Assembly (NCBI RefSeq): GCF_000315915.1
Contig: NC_020191.1
Location: 922,392 to 986,391, forward strand
Source of the DNA: Henningerozyma blattae CBS 6284
Lineage: Eukaryota > Ascomycota > Saccharomycetes > Saccharomycetales > Saccharomycetaceae
Direction: 5' to 3'
DNA: 64,000 bases
The notes under the pieces are model-generated. The model saw only the letters and a list, made by a program, of their open reading frames with translations. It did not search any database and had not been told where the DNA came from. Positions 9,322 to 19,549 of this stretch are shown piece after piece; position 1 is the stretch's first letter, and the number at the start of each line of letters is the position of its first letter. Made by a program: the position numbers and the translations under genes.

Positions 9322-12138
9322 ATGAGTGAAGGCAATATTTCTAATTTACTTGACACTAATATTTTTGATAACACTTCAAGAGACTATGGCACTTCAGATG
9401 AGAACTCTAGGGCGCCAACGACTACTCTATGTACTAGCAGACAGATAGTTAAGAACAATTCAGCTGCTAAACTAACAACTTTGAAGGGTAATCAAATTAA
9501 TAACAAAAAGAGAGTAGATAATTCCAACACCAGAAACACCTTCTCTAAACGAATAAATTCTTCTTTATTAAACCCTTTAATCTTTTCCAATACAAACTCA
9601 AGACTTGCTACACAAAAGCAATATAATGTAGCAACTAGAAACTCAAAATTGGCTTCAAAACAATCAAAAGCAATCAATACAAACAGAAACACAGCTATTT
9701 CTACAATTTTAAATCAAAATTATCCAATAATTTGTAGCATTTATGAAAATCCAAAGAGTATTGAGAATAAAATTGGAATGTCTATCGTAAATTATAATAC
9801 AGGTGAATTGATATTATCTGAATTTTTGGATTCACAGATTTTTATCAGAACAATTAATAGATTAAAAATTTTTAATCCCATTGAAATTTTATTATCAGCA
9901 AACTCAATCAAGCCAATATTTTCAAAATTAGCAAATTTAATTAAACTTAATATTGATGATTCTGTGAAAATAATTGAAATCAATAATTTGAAACTTTATA
10001 ATTCAGAAGTTGGTTTACAAAATATTACTGGCTACACAATGGAATTAACTAAGGAATCAAAATCTACTAATTTGAACTTAAATTCAGAGGAGTATAAATT
10101 CGAAGATATTAAAAATAAACACTTTGCCTTAATGGCAACGTCTGCCTTAATCAGATATATTAATGATTGTTTAAGTAAAAATAATCCCGCTATTTACCAT
10201 AAATTTAAATATTTTAGAATTAAACTAGAAACAATTGAAAATACTATGCTAATTGATTCAAAAACTATTGCAGATTTACAATTAATCGAAAATAATACAT
10301 CATCGAGTTCTAATAAAAATATTAAAAATTTAACTGTGTGCAATTATTTAGACAAAACATGTACAAAAATGGGTAAAAGATGTTTCAGGAATAATTTATT
10401 ACAGCCTTTAATTAATGAAAAATTGATAAATATGAGGTATGAAGCGGTAAAGGAGTTAGCAACTTTATGTGATCAAGATTTAGAAGGAGAAAATATTCTA
10501 GAACAACTTAGAGCAGTGTTAAAAGAGTTTCATGATTTGGACAAATTATTTTCAAAATTGTTGACTGTAAATTCAATTGGAATTCAATCAACTCAAAAAT
10601 TGAATTATTTAATTTGTTTAAAGACAAATTTGCAAGCAATTGATAATTTGAAAAATGTCTTAAATAGATACGCTGACAGCTTAAATTCTTTTATTTTGAA
10701 AGAAATAACAAAAATATTGAATAATGAAATTACTCAAGAAATTCGAGTACTCATTGACTCATCTTTGAATGATGATTGTACATGGGCTCATTCTCCGCTT
10801 GATTTACAAAATCAAAAATGTTATGCTGTAAGGGCTGGAGCAAATGGCTTGTTAGACATTTCAAGACAAATCTATAAGAAGATAACAGACGAAATATTAC
10901 AAGAAATAGAAGATTTGGAAGAAAATTACTCCTTAACGTTAGATCATTCTTTTGATAATACACGTGGTTATTATATTAGAATAAAAAAGACCACCATACT
11001 GTCGAATGATGACAATCTGCCATCTGAATTTTTAAACATTGTGAATAAAAAAAATTGCATTGAATGTAACACATTAAAAGTTTTAAAATTAAATGCCAGA
11101 TTGAAAGAAGTAATTTCAGAAATAATATTAATAAGTGAAACAGTGATAGAAGAACTTTTAAGTAACATTTCTAATAAGATTTCAACTTTATTTATGGTTT
11201 CTGAGGCAATCTCAATTCTTGATTTACTCACTTGCTTCACTAATAATTTAAAAACATTCAACTATTGTATTCCTGTATTATCAGATAAAATAATCTTAAA
11301 AAATTCAAGGCATCCAATCTTAGAGCGTGAACTTAAAGATTTCATCCCTAACGATGTAACATCCATTAGACAAACTTCCTCTTTACAAATCATTACGGGT
11401 TATAACATGAGCGGGAAATCAGTGCTTTTAAAACAAATAGCATTGCTAACAATAATGTCACAAATGGGTTCACCAATTCCAGCTGATTATGCTATGATGC
11501 CAATATTTAAGAAATTACACACGAGAATTTGTAATGAAAATTTTGAAGTTAATTCATCTAATTTTTCCTTCGAAATGAAAGAAATGGCATATTTCCTTGA
11601 TGATATTACGCCAGAAACTTTGCTTATTATCGATGAATTGGGAAGAAATTCAAGTATATATGATGGGTTCGCAATATCATTAGCAATAACTGAATTTCTC
11701 CTGCAGAAGAAATGTACTGTATTTTTGTCAACACATTTCCAAAATATTGCCCACATCTTAAAAAATAAACCTTCTGTCCTTCATTTGCATATGGCGGCAG
11801 ATTTATCTAGAGATAATAAATTAAAAATGAAGTATACAATTGGGAAAGAATACAACTATGTTGATAATCCTGGAATAAAGATAGTCTCAAATTTTTTTGA
11901 ACCAGAAATTATTGAAGAGGCATACAATATAGCAGCATTATTGCATTTGGAAAAAAAATCATCCAATCCAAGCCAATGTACTGAATTTGAACAAAATCAA
12001 ATACTTGTGAAAAAATTAAAAATGATTCATAATTTAGTTGAAATTTTAAAAGAATTATTGAGGCAGGATGATAAAGAACTCTGTTTAAAAACTCTCCAAG
12101 ATACTCAGCTGGAATTCATCAAAAAATTCGATTTATGA
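9322..12138 (+). CDS. MSH4: Meiosis-specific MutS homologue Msh4
   Basis: Msh4 pairs with Msh5 to form a clamp that stabilises Holliday-type intermediates and promotes interfering meiotic crossovers. It has no mismatch-repair role. Length is 938 residues, somewhat longer than the roughly 880 of S. cerevisiae; the excess is an N-terminal Asn/Ser/Thr-rich region (about residues 1-130). There is no mismatch-binding domain with Phe-x-Glu. The C-terminal ATPase shows Walker A GYNMSGKS near residue 693, Walker B LLIIDELGR near 767 and STHF near 804. The promoter has two URS1 elements, which fits meiotic expression. The 3' end converges with BLM10 across 204 bases. Confidence 0.95.
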   Translation: MSEGNISNLLDTNIFDNTSRDYGTSDENSRAPTTTLCTSRQIVKNNSAAKLTTLKGNQINNKKRVDNSNTRNTFSKRINSSLLNPLIFSNTNSRLATQKQYNVATRNSKLASKQSKAINTNRNTAISTILNQNYPIICSIYENPKSIENKIGMSIVNYNTGELILSEFLDSQIFIRTINRLKIFNPIEILLSANSIKPIFSKLANLIKLNIDDSVKIIEINNLKLYNSEVGLQNITGYTMELTKESKSTNLNLNSEEYKFEDIKNKHFALMATSALIRYINDCLSKNNPAIYHKFKYFRIKLETIENTMLIDSKTIADLQLIENNTSSSSNKNIKNLTVCNYLDKTCTKMGKRCFRNNLLQPLINEKLINMRYEAVKELATLCDQDLEGENILEQLRAVLKEFHDLDKLFSKLLTVNSIGIQSTQKLNYLICLKTNLQAIDNLKNVLNRYADSLNSFILKEITKILNNEITQEIRVLIDSSLNDDCTWAHSPLDLQNQKCYAVRAGANGLLDISRQIYKKITDEILQEIEDLEENYSLTLDHSFDNTRGYYIRIKKTTILSNDDNLPSEFLNIVNKKNCIECNTLKVLKLNARLKEVISEIILISETVIEELLSNISNKISTLFMVSEAISILDLLTCFTNNLKTFNYCIPVLSDKIILKNSRHPILERELKDFIPNDVTSIRQTSSLQIITGYNMSGKSVLLKQIALLTIMSQMGSPIPADYAMMPIFKKLHTRICNENFEVNSSNFSFEMKEMAYFLDDITPETLLIIDELGRNSSIYDGFAISLAITEFLLQKKCTVFLSTHFQNIAHILKNKPSVLHLHMAADLSRDNKLKMKYTIGKEYNYVDNPGIKIVSNFFEPEIIEEAYNIAALLHLEKKSSNPSQCTEFEQNQILVKKLKMIHNLVEILKELLRQDDKELCLKTLQDTQLEFIKKFDL

Positions 12139-12342
12139 AAGAAGAACCAAAAAATTAAAAATAATATAATCAGGCAAATAATTCAATTCAGAAAAAAATT
12201 CATAATATATAAGAATGTAATAAAAGTCAATGTAGCAAAAATATATAATATGTAATCTTTTGATACGAGAGCTTGAAAAGAAAAAATAAAAATAAAAAAT
12301 AAAGATGTATATGTAAACATACATTTTGGGTAAACATGCACT

Positions 12343-15300
12343 CTAAGCATAATAACTTCTCCATAAAACACCTTCTAGATCTTGTAATTCATCCTGGGTA
12401 AATACCTGTTGATCAAATTTCCAGGTATCGGTTCTAACCTTTTTGAACTCACTGATCACATTTTTAGCAGTGCTTCCAGCAATACCATTTGTACGGGCCC
12501 ATAAAGAAAGAATACTTAATTGCATTGGTATCCATCCGGGTAAAGGAAGTATATAAGGAAATGCAGAAATAATTGCCCCTAAACCAATCACAGCTCCATG
12601 TATTTTGGGATCTGATTTAGATAAGATTTGTCTTTCCTTTTTCTTATGATCTTTCAAAAGGTTATCAAACTCAGAGATCAATTCTAATACTGCATCACAT
12701 CTTCCCAAATTATGAACAATATCAGATAACACTTCACCAGCTTTCATACGTACTTCGGCGTATTCTGCATTATATAAATTGTCTACAACATATTTTAATA
12801 GTCCATTTTTTTCAGCTTGGTTTAATTGAAGTAATTGAGAAGAAAAGAAATGTTGAACAAATCCTAATTGGATTCGAATTTGGTTAGAGGTAACCATGAG
12901 TTTCGACTTGCAAGTCAGGTTTATCATAGAAGGTATATCATTTTTTCTGATAGGCATGTAAGCAATGCCTAAATAAGCTTTCATTGGATCAATTCCAGCT
13001 AAGCTACAAAAATCTTTATGTTTAACCAATTCCATTAAAAATGGTGCAATAAAACCAGCAATATATGGAATTAATAAAACCTTATTTGGACCCTTGGCCA
13101 TTTCAAGCGTCCAGCTATACATAGTGGCACTTAAGTAATAAAATCTTGTTTTTAGTACGTCTTGTGGTTTCAAAGTAAGAACATTTGGTAACTCTTCAAT
13201 AATTTCGTAAAACTGAGTTTTAATCAACGCATCTAATTCTGAAGGAATAACTTTAATTGGAGTACCTAACCCATTAATGTTTTTGTTTTCACAAGTTAAC
13301 AAATTTTTAGCATTTTCCTTAGAGAAATGACTAAAATTTTGAATAATTGTTGTAAAGAGACGAGCAACAGCTTCTCGGACTTGATGGTAAGGATGATCAA
13401 ATATCAGAGTTTTTACCAAATACTGTAAATCTGGAGATCTATATTCGGTAGAGCCTATCATATTTTTAAGTAAAAGTATCCTATATGCTTGGTTTGCAGC
13501 TGCATTTGAGGAAATATCAAAAAATTTTGACGTACGAGAAAAGTATTTGTAGAAAATAGGTATTCTTCTAACATCTACAACCGTTGGGATCCACCAGCAA
13601 AGCGTTCTCCAGATATCAAAGGAATCTTGATTGATTTCGCCACTTAAGCGTTCAGGTAGGAAACATTCTAAAAACATTTCTCGCTTTTGTAGCATACCAG
13701 GAGACATATACCTACTAGCACATAAAAAGGATGCAACTAGTTGAACAGACATGATCAAAGATGCTTTATCATATTTGTCATAATGAGTTTCACAAAGGTC
13801 GAATAAATCTTCTAGTTTTAACGTAGTATAGTTTTGATCAATTAAAAAGATCAAGATTACAAAAAAAGAAATATGTCCACTGCTGAAAGAAAATTTTCCT
13901 TCATTATCTTGGATCAAATCATCAATAAATTCCTTTAACCATTCTAAAGTTAATAATTTTCCAAATGTTTTCATTGCTTCCATTTCTTCAGTCTTAAACT
14001 GAAACGTATGTTGGGAACCTGATACAACTTTGATATTACGTCCCCAACAAAGCCATCCAACAAAAGATTTATTATCAATAAAGTAGCTAGGACTTTCAAA
14101 ATTATTCATTTCATTTTCGAATGACTTAGGAAAAGAAGGAGCAAATGTAGCAATTTCATAAACAGAATTTATATCAGTATTTGAAGCATGGATATCCCTA
14201 ATGTTGTAGTCGTAATCGCCCAAGGCAAAAATTTTTTGGAATATTCTTAGGAAAGATTTCAACACAAGGGAAATTATTTCTGGATGTCTGATATAAGTTT
14301 GTTTGAACATTGACTCTACCACTTTATTATCTGTTTTAATACCATAATTTGATTGAATTTTTGAAAAATAACGAATGATAATTAGTTTTATTTTCCAGTT
14401 TACCGAATCAGTAGTTAGTATATGCAAAAGCTTATTTTGAAGTTCAACTAAAGTTTGGAAATATTTTTTCCTTTTATTAGTTTTAGCTTTCTGAACAACT
14501 TTAATCTGAAGATCGATAGAATTATCTGGTGGTCTAAAAGTATCGAACAGCCTATCATCAATGATACTGACAGCAGATGGTATCTTTAAGTTTGTTACTA
14601 GGTCGGTTAAAATTCGATCAGCATTTAAAGAAATATGCATTTCATCGAATTCAAAGCAGTCTAATAACAAATAGAATAATTCATCTAAATGGGTATAATT
14701 AGTCAATAACCTTTTATTGATTTTTCTAATCATTAAAACCATTAATACGACATGGAGTTTCATATAATCTCTATCTTGAATAGTTTGCTTTAACTTGCCA
14801 ATAATAGATTTAATAATAACAGAAAATGATCCTACTAACTGCTTCATGCAGTGTATTAAAGTTGATTGAGCGGGGCGATGAATATCAGGATATATTGAAG
14901 TTGCCATTTCAAGTACATCTTTTAGAAGACCTATTTCCAATCTAGATGGTCGTCTGCTAGTAGATCTTAGTAAAACTCTTGTTTGATGATATGAGTTTGT
15001 CTTTACTGCAAATAAAGTTCTTGTGAATGGTTCCTCAACATGAGAAATTGATTGAATATTCTCGAAAAAATCTTCATTAATAAATGCTGAGGCATCTTCC
15101 GTAAAAACAGTTTCTTGGCCGACATCAGTAAACCAAACTTTTAAACCATGTAACAATATTTGAAATACTGCAGTGTTATTTTCCTGATTCTTTAACAAGT
15201 ATGTAAATATTTTATGGAATAACAAGCCAACATCTGTTCTAATTTGGTGTACCTTGGAGTACAACGGATTTAAAATTTTCTCATCACTGGTTAGGCCAAA

Positions 15301-18300
15301 GAAATAATTGCAAGTATAAATATCCAAGTCTCTGAATACTATACCTGAACTCAAGAGAGAATTGGCATTGTTTTCTATGCTAGGAACAGGAGTATTAATT
15401 CCAGATGGAATTTGAGAAATTCCATCATCAGAGTCAAACAAAAGGTTAGAATCAGAATGATCATATAATTCAATAATACCATTGTCGCGTTCAGGAGAGG
15501 GAGCTTCTATATATTCGTTTTCGCCCTTATGAGAAAGATTCTGTTCTATGTCCACATCTAGTACATCAGTAGCACAATTCTTGTCTCTTAAATTTTTTAA
15601 TAATAATAATTTTTCCTTGCAAAGGATAGAATTTTCTTTCTTAGATTTATTTTCATTATAATCAGGGTCAAATAATAAGCTTGCGCCAGATAAAGAATGG
15701 GTTAAAATTAACATATATTTTTTAATTTCATCACCAGAAGTAGTATCTTCTTTGGAATTAGATAATAATATTTCTAATTTATCTTGGCAGTAATCTGTAA
15801 TATATTTAAAAATGCTAATTGCAAATTCAATCTCGGAAGTAACTGGGACATGCCAGTTAAAGTTTAAGAATTTATCATCAAATCTACGCATATCAAATTG
15901 AAGTCCACCCCAAAGTTCTTCATCGCTCAAAGACGTGTCCTCTTCAAATAATCTAAAATTTCTAATCTCTGTTGTAGTTAAAGAAGAAATAACGCTGTGA
16001 ACTAATATAGAGGTGATTACAGCCAAAGGTGGAGAACTAATTTCGTCATACACATAAATCATAAATTCGATCAATTCTTTGCCAATTTTCAATATTTCTT
16101 CGTGGGATTGTCTCAAAATATCATTTAAAGAAGATAGGTAGAAAACTAGTTTAATATCTCTTTGATTAATTTCAGTTGCACTTCTTGATTGCCCTGCACC
16201 AGATGAAATTTGATCTCTAACATGGAACATCAATTGTTTAGTTAATTCTTCGCAAAGATCAGATTTTCTTCTGACTAATGCTCCTAATGTAACTGTTAAA
16301 AGTTCATAATTCGGTTCACTAGTTGTTAAAACATCATTGTCCCAGAATAACTTCAAAAATTGCTTAGTAAAATAATCAAACATATCATCATCCATTGATT
16401 CTAGAATAATTAATGTTGTTTGATTTATTTTATTAACTACGGCAGGGTCTAAGTCAATATCAACAAAAGAGTACACTTTATCAATATATGTCTTCAAAAT
16501 ATCCTTAAAAATTGAGGAAGAGGCCCTAAAAGTCGTCAATAAAATTTCATTATCTAATATTGGTGTATTATTTTCATCTTTATTCGGCATAAATGAATAG
16601 AAATGTTGTTGAATAAATGGTAATGTATTTGACTCAAATGTTAAATATTCACCAGATGATACCATATTCTTAATTGGAATAAATGTTACGATTGAAATTA
16701 TGGAGTTAAAAATTGCATTCGTTAAAACTAAATCATTTGTGTCAATTTTAGTTGTTAGAAGTGATAAGATATGAGTAATATGAATACGGAAAGTTTTATC
16801 TACAGTCATATATCTTGCAATTCTTGTGAATGTTTTCAAAGACGATATAACTCTGTGTCTCGAATTAACATATTCACCAGATAAGGTTTCATATAATTCG
16901 TATAACACTTTTTTGAATATATTGTCGGAGTTATCTGGCTGTAAATTTAATATGTATGATAAGGTAGATATAAAAAAACTGGCTACAACATTACTCTTAC
17001 TTTGTGAACCAATATCAATAATTCCTTGAAATAAATCAGCAAGATGGGTATGGTCTGCTTTAGTTAAAAAGTATTCTGTGTTACAATTTGGATTTTTTCT
17101 TTCTAAATTCTCCTTTGTTGCTCTTTCATGGTAACATTTAATAAAATTATTAATAAATAGGGTAATTGGTTTTGTCCAAGGCCCAACATTGGATGGATGG
17201 ACAAAAGTTTCTATTGAACGAATTAGAGAAGTTAGTTTATCAAAAAATGGTTTTGAGTTTTTACCATTTATGCAATAAACAAACGAACGAATAGAACGAG
17301 TGAAAGAATGAATTTGAACATCAGTTCTCAAATGGCCTTGTAGTCTATTAAACATGAACGTGCATTGTTCCTCAGTAAATAAACCAAAGTCTCCAAATTT
17401 GACAGACTGTTTATTCAAAGTGGAATCCTTTCTCGCAATTCTCCAATAAGCATCCATTGATACAGCCCCCATCAAATCGTACATATGAGTATCGATTATA
17501 ACATGAGGACTTACTGAAGACCATAAGCTAAAACAGAATGGGAAATAATCTGTAAATTTATGGATGGAATGATAATGGAAAGGGACTGCAAACGTGATAA
17601 TTTTTAAAATTGTGCTTGTAGTAGAAGGAGCTACGGCAGACAATAAGTTATCCATCATATGCGACATAATCTCTTTAGATTCATCATTATCATAAAATAC
17701 TTTTGCGGCATCACCTAATTTTAGCAGTAATTTAAATAATTCATTATCGTTTTTTGTAGCTAAATCATATCGATCATAATCTGAGTCAGGGGATGGTAAA
17801 AAGTCTTTAAAGAAATCTTCTAATACCTTATAATCTAAGATCAATCCATCCTTTTTTAATAGCATGGTAAAATCTGTACCTTCGTCGTCTCTATCAACTA
17901 AAAATTCAAACATTTCAACAAAGCCAGATCTATTTATATCTTGGCCTTGAACTAAAGATAAATAGTAATAAACCTTTGCTAATAATTTTCTTAGACTTAA
18001 GGGGAAATCAAAATTAAAGCAATTTCTTAATTCATTTGTCCAATGGTTGACATTAATAATAGTTGCTGACATTGCAGTAATTTTACCCCTTGAACTTATA
18101 TTAGAATCATTTGTTTCCATATCAACGTTAAATATTTCATCATTTAGAACATTTAAATCTGTATCTACTTCGGTGGTTAACCTAAAAAGGTCAGTCTTCA
18201 AAGCCAAACTATCGATTTCGTTTTTAAATTCCGCTAAATCTTTACTCGAAATTTGAATTAAGCCTTCAATATCTCCAGAACTAATTGCAATATATAGATT

Positions 18301-18696
18301 AACTAATATATGGCAAAAATACTTAGCCTGTTCAATATGTGACTCTGTTTGGTAAGGTAAATGGTTTTCAATTATAAAATTGGGTTTAATTTGTCTACCA
18401 AACCATTTTGAATTTGGATCATAAATATTTTTCATATGTTCTTTTGGATCTTTAATAAAATCCAAATTATAATGTTTTAATCGTTTTTCTAAAATTTCTT
18501 CAGAATCCATCATATTGAAAAGACTTGGACTTGAAGATTGGGGTCTTTGAATAGCATTCGGAGAAAACTCATTTCGTAATGATGTTAAATTAATTGAACT
18601 TGCACTTGGTCTTGGCTTATTATTACCTTGTCTTTTTAGTTCAAGAATTTTATTAGCCCTCATTGGGATAGGTGCTTGAATATTTAAGCCTGTCAT
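12343..18696 (-). CDS. BLM10: Proteasome activator Blm10/PA200
   Basis: Large HEAT-repeat protein that caps the 20S proteasome core and opens its gate. Length is 2117 residues, against 2143 in S. cerevisiae. The body is a helical-repeat solenoid with few distinctive motifs. The C-terminus is SYYA, the hydrophobic-Tyr-X motif that docks into the alpha-ring pocket, so the gene is intact to its functional end. The N-terminus (about residues 1-60) is basic and Ser/Pro-rich. In S. cerevisiae BLM10 and SMC1 are near neighbours on chromosome VI, also on one strand, as here. An AGTGGCAAA element upstream is the Rpn4-type proteasome gene control site. Confidence 0.96.
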   Translation of the reverse strand: MTGLNIQAPIPMRANKILELKRQGNNKPRPSASSINLTSLRNEFSPNAIQRPQSSSPSLFNMMDSEEILEKRLKHYNLDFIKDPKEHMKNIYDPNSKWFGRQIKPNFIIENHLPYQTESHIEQAKYFCHILVNLYIAISSGDIEGLIQISSKDLAEFKNEIDSLALKTDLFRLTTEVDTDLNVLNDEIFNVDMETNDSNISSRGKITAMSATIINVNHWTNELRNCFNFDFPLSLRKLLAKVYYYLSLVQGQDINRSGFVEMFEFLVDRDDEGTDFTMLLKKDGLILDYKVLEDFFKDFLPSPDSDYDRYDLATKNDNELFKLLLKLGDAAKVFYDNDESKEIMSHMMDNLLSAVAPSTTSTILKIITFAVPFHYHSIHKFTDYFPFCFSLWSSVSPHVIIDTHMYDLMGAVSMDAYWRIARKDSTLNKQSVKFGDFGLFTEEQCTFMFNRLQGHLRTDVQIHSFTRSIRSFVYCINGKNSKPFFDKLTSLIRSIETFVHPSNVGPWTKPITLFINNFIKCYHERATKENLERKNPNCNTEYFLTKADHTHLADLFQGIIDIGSQSKSNVVASFFISTLSYILNLQPDNSDNIFKKVLYELYETLSGEYVNSRHRVISSLKTFTRIARYMTVDKTFRIHITHILSLLTTKIDTNDLVLTNAIFNSIISIVTFIPIKNMVSSGEYLTFESNTLPFIQQHFYSFMPNKDENNTPILDNEILLTTFRASSSIFKDILKTYIDKVYSFVDIDLDPAVVNKINQTTLIILESMDDDMFDYFTKQFLKLFWDNDVLTTSEPNYELLTVTLGALVRRKSDLCEELTKQLMFHVRDQISSGAGQSRSATEINQRDIKLVFYLSSLNDILRQSHEEILKIGKELIEFMIYVYDEISSPPLAVITSILVHSVISSLTTTEIRNFRLFEEDTSLSDEELWGGLQFDMRRFDDKFLNFNWHVPVTSEIEFAISIFKYITDYCQDKLEILLSNSKEDTTSGDEIKKYMLILTHSLSGASLLFDPDYNENKSKKENSILCKEKLLLLKNLRDKNCATDVLDVDIEQNLSHKGENEYIEAPSPERDNGIIELYDHSDSNLLFDSDDGISQIPSGINTPVPSIENNANSLLSSGIVFRDLDIYTCNYFFGLTSDEKILNPLYSKVHQIRTDVGLLFHKIFTYLLKNQENNTAVFQILLHGLKVWFTDVGQETVFTEDASAFINEDFFENIQSISHVEEPFTRTLFAVKTNSYHQTRVLLRSTSRRPSRLEIGLLKDVLEMATSIYPDIHRPAQSTLIHCMKQLVGSFSVIIKSIIGKLKQTIQDRDYMKLHVVLMVLMIRKINKRLLTNYTHLDELFYLLLDCFEFDEMHISLNADRILTDLVTNLKIPSAVSIIDDRLFDTFRPPDNSIDLQIKVVQKAKTNKRKKYFQTLVELQNKLLHILTTDSVNWKIKLIIIRYFSKIQSNYGIKTDNKVVESMFKQTYIRHPEIISLVLKSFLRIFQKIFALGDYDYNIRDIHASNTDINSVYEIATFAPSFPKSFENEMNNFESPSYFIDNKSFVGWLCWGRNIKVVSGSQHTFQFKTEEMEAMKTFGKLLTLEWLKEFIDDLIQDNEGKFSFSSGHISFFVILIFLIDQNYTTLKLEDLFDLCETHYDKYDKASLIMSVQLVASFLCASRYMSPGMLQKREMFLECFLPERLSGEINQDSFDIWRTLCWWIPTVVDVRRIPIFYKYFSRTSKFFDISSNAAANQAYRILLLKNMIGSTEYRSPDLQYLVKTLIFDHPYHQVREAVARLFTTIIQNFSHFSKENAKNLLTCENKNINGLGTPIKVIPSELDALIKTQFYEIIEELPNVLTLKPQDVLKTRFYYLSATMYSWTLEMAKGPNKVLLIPYIAGFIAPFLMELVKHKDFCSLAGIDPMKAYLGIAYMPIRKNDIPSMINLTCKSKLMVTSNQIRIQLGFVQHFFSSQLLQLNQAEKNGLLKYVVDNLYNAEYAEVRMKAGEVLSDIVHNLGRCDAVLELISEFDNLLKDHKKKERQILSKSDPKIHGAVIGLGAIISAFPYILPLPGWIPMQLSILSLWARTNGIAGSTAKNVISEFKKVRTDTWKFDQQVFTQDELQDLEGVLWRSYYA

Positions 18697-19123
18697 AACG
18701 AAAAATAAAATAATAGGTTGTTTTTTATAAAAGCAATTTAATTATAATGCAATATATATGAATGATTGATGAATTGACTAATAGCAGATAGTATTTTGTT
18801 ACGTCTTATGTCTGCTCTCTTTTTTTTGGTTTTTTGTTCTTATTTTGAATTTTTTTCTTTATCAATCCCTATTTTTATCCTTGTAACTAAAATATCACTA
18901 GCGATATTTAATTAGCAGTGCGAATTGGTCTTGAGATTATTTAGTCCTCAGTTATTTGATAAGCAAACTGTGGTGAACGTTTTTCATACGGTATCCTTAA
19001 AGGATGATAGGTGAAACAGAAAAATGATTGGTACAAGAAAAAAAATCTCAGTGTTTATTTTTTTCAAATCCTTAAAATGAAGGAATCTCTAATAAACGAA
19101 TTCAGAAAGAATTCCCATTCTTA

Positions 19124-19132
19124 AGTGGCAAA
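19124..19132 (+). promoter_or_regulatory. PACE-like Rpn4 site upstream of BLM10
   Basis: AGTGGCAAA fits the proteasome-associated control element (GGTGGCAAA, with A allowed first) bound by Rpn4. It lies about 430 bases upstream of BLM10, in the reverse orientation to the gene. Rpn4 control of a proteasome activator is expected. Confidence 0.6.
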
Positions 19133-19450
19133 TTTCGATAATAAAGGGTTTCCATCATCACCTTCTTTCGGAGATGGTTTGCTCCTCCCTTTTTTTTAGA
19201 GGGCCAATCGGATGTTACAACCAAAAAAGGAATTTTTTATGGGAAACTATAACAGGCAAAATAGCGCAGACGTATATTTGAGAATGTGTAATTAAATGAT
19301 TTATTATATGAAAGTGTGTTAATTAATAGTTAGCTGAATTTAAGTATTAATTAGTACTTGAATGAACATGAAAAGTTAATAGTACATAATTATAAAAATT
19401 GGAATAGTATTTAAAGTGAGTAAAATGCAAGAGAAGAATACAATGCAGTA

Positions 19451-19451
19451 G

Positions 19452-19528
<77 letters not shown>

Positions 19529-19530
19529 TT
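19451..19530 (+). repeat. ATT trinucleotide microsatellite
   Basis: About 80 bases of nearly pure TTA/ATT triplets with one G interruption (TTATTAG), directly after the SMC1 stop codon (on the minus strand). Such tracts are length-variable. Confidence 0.95.
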
Positions 19531-19549
19531 CGTTGTTATTATTGTTTGT

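Larger units (their letters stand above)
18697..19549. other. Intergenic SMC1-BLM10
   Basis: Contains the BLM10 promoter with a proteasome-associated element at 19124-19132 and the SMC1 3' region with a long ATT-triplet tract. No gene is supported. Confidence 0.55.
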